Origin: Desulfurococcales archaeon
GTDB lineage: Archaea; Thermoproteota; Thermoprotei_A; Sulfolobales; Acidilobaceae
Direction of reading: 5' to 3'
Assembly: GCA_015521095.1 (NCBI GenBank)
Contig: WAOU01000039.1
Span: forward strand, 1 to 7,142
DNA: 7,142 nt
Both the position numbers and the translations under genes were made by a program. Numbering within the stretch: the stretch's first letter is position 1; each line of letters begins with the position of its first letter. Below, piece by piece: positions 5,079-7,142 of the stretch. The notes beneath the pieces were generated by a model. The model saw nothing but the letters and a program-made list of their open reading frames with translations. It was not told where the DNA came from and made no database searches.

Positions 5079-7142
5079 TTAGAGATTCCGGAGTTTTTCT
5101 AGCATTATCTTCTTTTCGATGCTTGCTACTCTTCTTCTTGTCGAGACGACGGCGTCCGGGTTTACGCTGATGGAATCTATTCCGTTTCTGACGAGGAATT
5201 CTACGAGCTCTGGGTATACGCTGGGTGCTTGTCCGCATATGCTGGCGGTTACTCCGTTTCTGTGTGCTGCGTCTATTATCATTTTGATGGCTTTGAGTAC
5301 TGCAGGGTCTCTCTCGTCGAAGTAGCCCATTCTTGCTAGTAGTCCGCTGTCTCTGTCTACTCCCAGTACCAGTTGGGTTAGGTCGTTGCTACCGATGCTG
5401 AATCCGTCTATTAATTTTGCGAACTCGTCTGCTAGTAGGACTGTGCTCGGTACTTCGACCATTATCCATACCTTGAAGTCCCTTCCTCTCTCGAGACCCT
5501 CGTCAGCCATTATTTGGAGGGCTTTTTTGAGCTCCCAGGTTGTCCTCACGAAGGGGAACATTACCCATACGTTCTTTAGGCCCCATTCGTCTCTGACCTT
5601 CTTTATTGCTCTGAGCTCGAGCCTGAATGCGGGCTCGAATTTTGGTGTTATATATCGTGATACTCCTCTCCATCCGATCATCGGGTTTCTCTCATCGATA
5701 TCCTCGTATTTTTCGCCTCCTTTGAGGCGCCTGTATTCGTTGGATTTGAAGTCGCTGAATCTGACTACTACGGGTCTCGGATATATTGCTGATGCTACTT
5801 TGGCTATTCCTTCGGCTAGCTTGTCTACGAAGTAGACTCCTCTTCCCTGGTCTACTAGGTAGAGTGGGTGGTATCCTATCCAGCTTGAGATTATGAATTC
5901 TATTCTCATTAGGCCTATTCCGTCGAAGGGCAGGTTCTTGTATCTGTCGATTTCGTCTGGTTGTCCTAGGTTCATATAGATTTTAGTGGCGGTTACGGGA
6001 TAGAGCTCCATTACTAGTTCAGCTGGGATGCCCGTTGGTCCTGCTTCTTCTTTTTCGGGCTTCTCTTCGATGACTTTCCCGCTATATACTACGCCTCTGC
6101 TACCGTCGACGGTGACGAGCATTCCGTCCTTTAGGACTTCTGTGGCGTTACCTGTGCCTACCACGGCCGGTATACCTAGCTCTCTTGCAACGATTGCTGC
6201 GTGAGCAGTCATTCCTCCTTCGTCAGTTACTATTGCTGCGGCCATTTTCATGTAGGGTACCCAGTCTGGATCTGTCATCTTTGTAACGAGTATGTCTCCT
6301 TTCTTCATTTTCTTGGCGGCTTCCTCGACGCTGAGAGCTACTTTGACTATTCCGGCGGCTTGTCCTGGGCTTGCGGGGACTCCGCGTACGAGTACTTCGC
6401 CTTTTTTGATCTGGGCTTCTTCTGTTTCTTGTGGTGTCTCTATCTTTCTCTTTTGGCTCCATACGGTTTCTGGTCTTGCCTGTACTAGGAAGAGGTTGTC
6501 TGGTGGCTCTATTTCGGAGTCTATTGCCCATTCTATGTCCATGTGGTGGCCGAAGTGTTGTTCTACTTTTAGGGCTACCTCGGCTAGCTTTCTGACTTCT
6601 TCGTCGCTTAGAGAGGGCTTGTCTGGTCTGATATCGTATTTTTCTATTATTGAGGCTATCTCTGGATACATTTTCTTTAGTTCTTCTAGCTCTTCTTGGG
6701 TTTCAGGTATTTTTATTTCGACGTTCTGGCGCCTCCTCGGATCGTAGAATAATGCCTTTGTCTTCGGTGAGATTCTCCTTTCGACGATTTCTAGGGTTTC
6801 TTTGTCTACGACGAAGGAGTCGGGTGTTACTTTTCCTCCTACTATGTATTCTCCGAGGCCCCAGATGCTTTCGATTACTATTTTTGACTCGTCGCCTGTT
6901 ACGGGATGTAGTGTGAACATGACACCGCTACTCCTGCTGGATACCATTTTCTGTACTACTACGGCCATGTAGGCGTTCTCGTGGGAGACGTTGAGAGAGT
7001 CTCTATAGCTTAGGGCTCTCGCAGTCCATAGGCTTGCCCACGCCTTCTTTACGTGTTCGATTACCTCATCTACTCCCGATACGTTTAGGTATGTGTCTTG
7101 CTGGCCGGCGAAGCTCGCCTCCGGGAGGTCTTCCACGGTAGC
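5079..7142 (-). CDS. ppsA: Phosphoenolpyruvate synthase, C-terminal 687 residues (N-terminus off the window)
   Basis: PEP synthase (pyruvate, water dikinase) makes PEP + AMP + phosphate from pyruvate + ATP + water. About 100-130 N-terminal residues are missing at the right edge, judged from the usual length near 800. Counting visible residues from base 7142, the end of the ATP-grasp domain starts [20 protein letters not shown] and includes [22 protein letters not shown] and [11 protein letters not shown] (to about 225). The phosphohistidine swivel domain has [17 protein letters not shown] with the phosphorylated His encoded at 6201-6203. A K/E-rich linker (about 355-370) leads to the PEP/pyruvate TIM barrel with [37 protein letters not shown] and [15 protein letters not shown]. 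The catalytic Cys is in SICGQAPS (codon 5235-5237), followed by the terminal ISVNPDAV. All key residues seen are intact. It is in the same direction as the oxidoreductase operon but separated by 152 nt with its own T-tract. Pyruvate phosphate dikinase is less likely, because SDFKSNEYR and the linker are typical of PEP synthase. Confidence 0.95.
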   Translation of the reverse strand, partial: ATVEDLPEASFAGQQDTYLNVSGVDEVIEHVKKAWASLWTARALSYRDSLNVSHENAYMAVVVQKMVSSRSSGVMFTLHPVTGDESKIVIESIWGLGEYIVGGKVTPDSFVVDKETLEIVERRISPKTKALFYDPRRRQNVEIKIPETQEELEELKKMYPEIASIIEKYDIRPDKPSLSDEEVRKLAEVALKVEQHFGHHMDIEWAIDSEIEPPDNLFLVQARPETVWSQKRKIETPQETEEAQIKKGEVLVRGVPASPGQAAGIVKVALSVEEAAKKMKKGDILVTKMTDPDWVPYMKMAAAIVTDEGGMTAHAAIVARELGIPAVVGTGNATEVLKDGMLVTVDGSRGVVYSGKVIEEKPEKEEAGPTGIPAELVMELYPVTATKIYMNLGQPDEIDRYKNLPFDGIGLMRIEFIISSWIGYHPLYLVDQGRGVYFVDKLAEGIAKVASAIYPRPVVVRFSDFKSNEYRRLKGGEKYEDIDERNPMIGWRGVSRYITPKFEPAFRLELRAIKKVRDEWGLKNVWVMFPFVRTTWELKKALQIMADEGLERGRDFKVWIMVEVPSTVLLADEFAKLIDGFSIGSNDLTQLVLGVDRDSGLLARMGYFDERDPAVLKAIKMIIDAAHRNGVTASICGQAPSVYPELVEFLVRNGIDSISVNPDAVVSTRRRVASIEKKIMLEKLRNL

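Noticed and set aside
5050..5103. Plus-strand ATG GTG AAA mini-frame of 17 codons after an AGG
   Set aside because: It is very short, runs into the 3' end of the PEP synthase gene, and has no promoter or convincing ribosome site.

Overview
The window looks like chromosomal DNA of a hyperthermophilic archaeon, most likely a crenarchaeote (Thermoproteota, Desulfurococcales-like). Four observations support this: a two-subunit 2-oxoacid:ferredoxin oxidoreductase with a fused gamma-alpha subunit, an archaeal DUF424 gene, frequent GTG starts with GGTG-type ribosome sites, and AT-rich TATA-like boxes about 26-30 nt before genes. This is an inference from gene content; I cannot name a genus. All six genes lie on the minus strand, so transcription runs from high to low coordinates, and I see no plus-strand gene.

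From right to left. (1) 5079-7142: the C-terminal 687 residues of phosphoenolpyruvate synthase; the N-terminus is off the right edge. (2) A 152-nt gap with a T-tract and a TATA-like box. (3) A probable operon of three genes: a small Cys/His-rich metal-binding protein of unknown function (4591-4926), then the gamma-alpha subunit (2630-4570) and the beta subunit (1708-2640) of 2-oxoacid:ferredoxin oxidoreductase. The last two overlap by 11 nt. (4) A 180-nt gap, then a DUF424 gene (1228-1527), possibly leaderless. (5) A 150-nt gap holding a T-tract, a TATA-like box and a perfect 6-bp dyad, followed by the electron transfer flavoprotein pair: beta (283-1077) and the N-terminal part of alpha (1-269, running off the left edge).

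The theme is central carbon and low-potential electron metabolism. The oxidoreductase interconverts 2-oxoacids and acyl-CoA with ferredoxin. PEP synthase draws pyruvate into gluconeogenesis. EtfBA is a flavin electron carrier that in related archaea links NADH, ferredoxin and quinone pools. There are no mobile elements, CRISPR arrays, rRNAs or tRNAs. The points most worth a second look are the small Cys/His-rich gene ahead of the oxidoreductase, markedly AT-richer than its neighbours, and the dyad between the TATA-like box and the predicted transcription start of etfBA.
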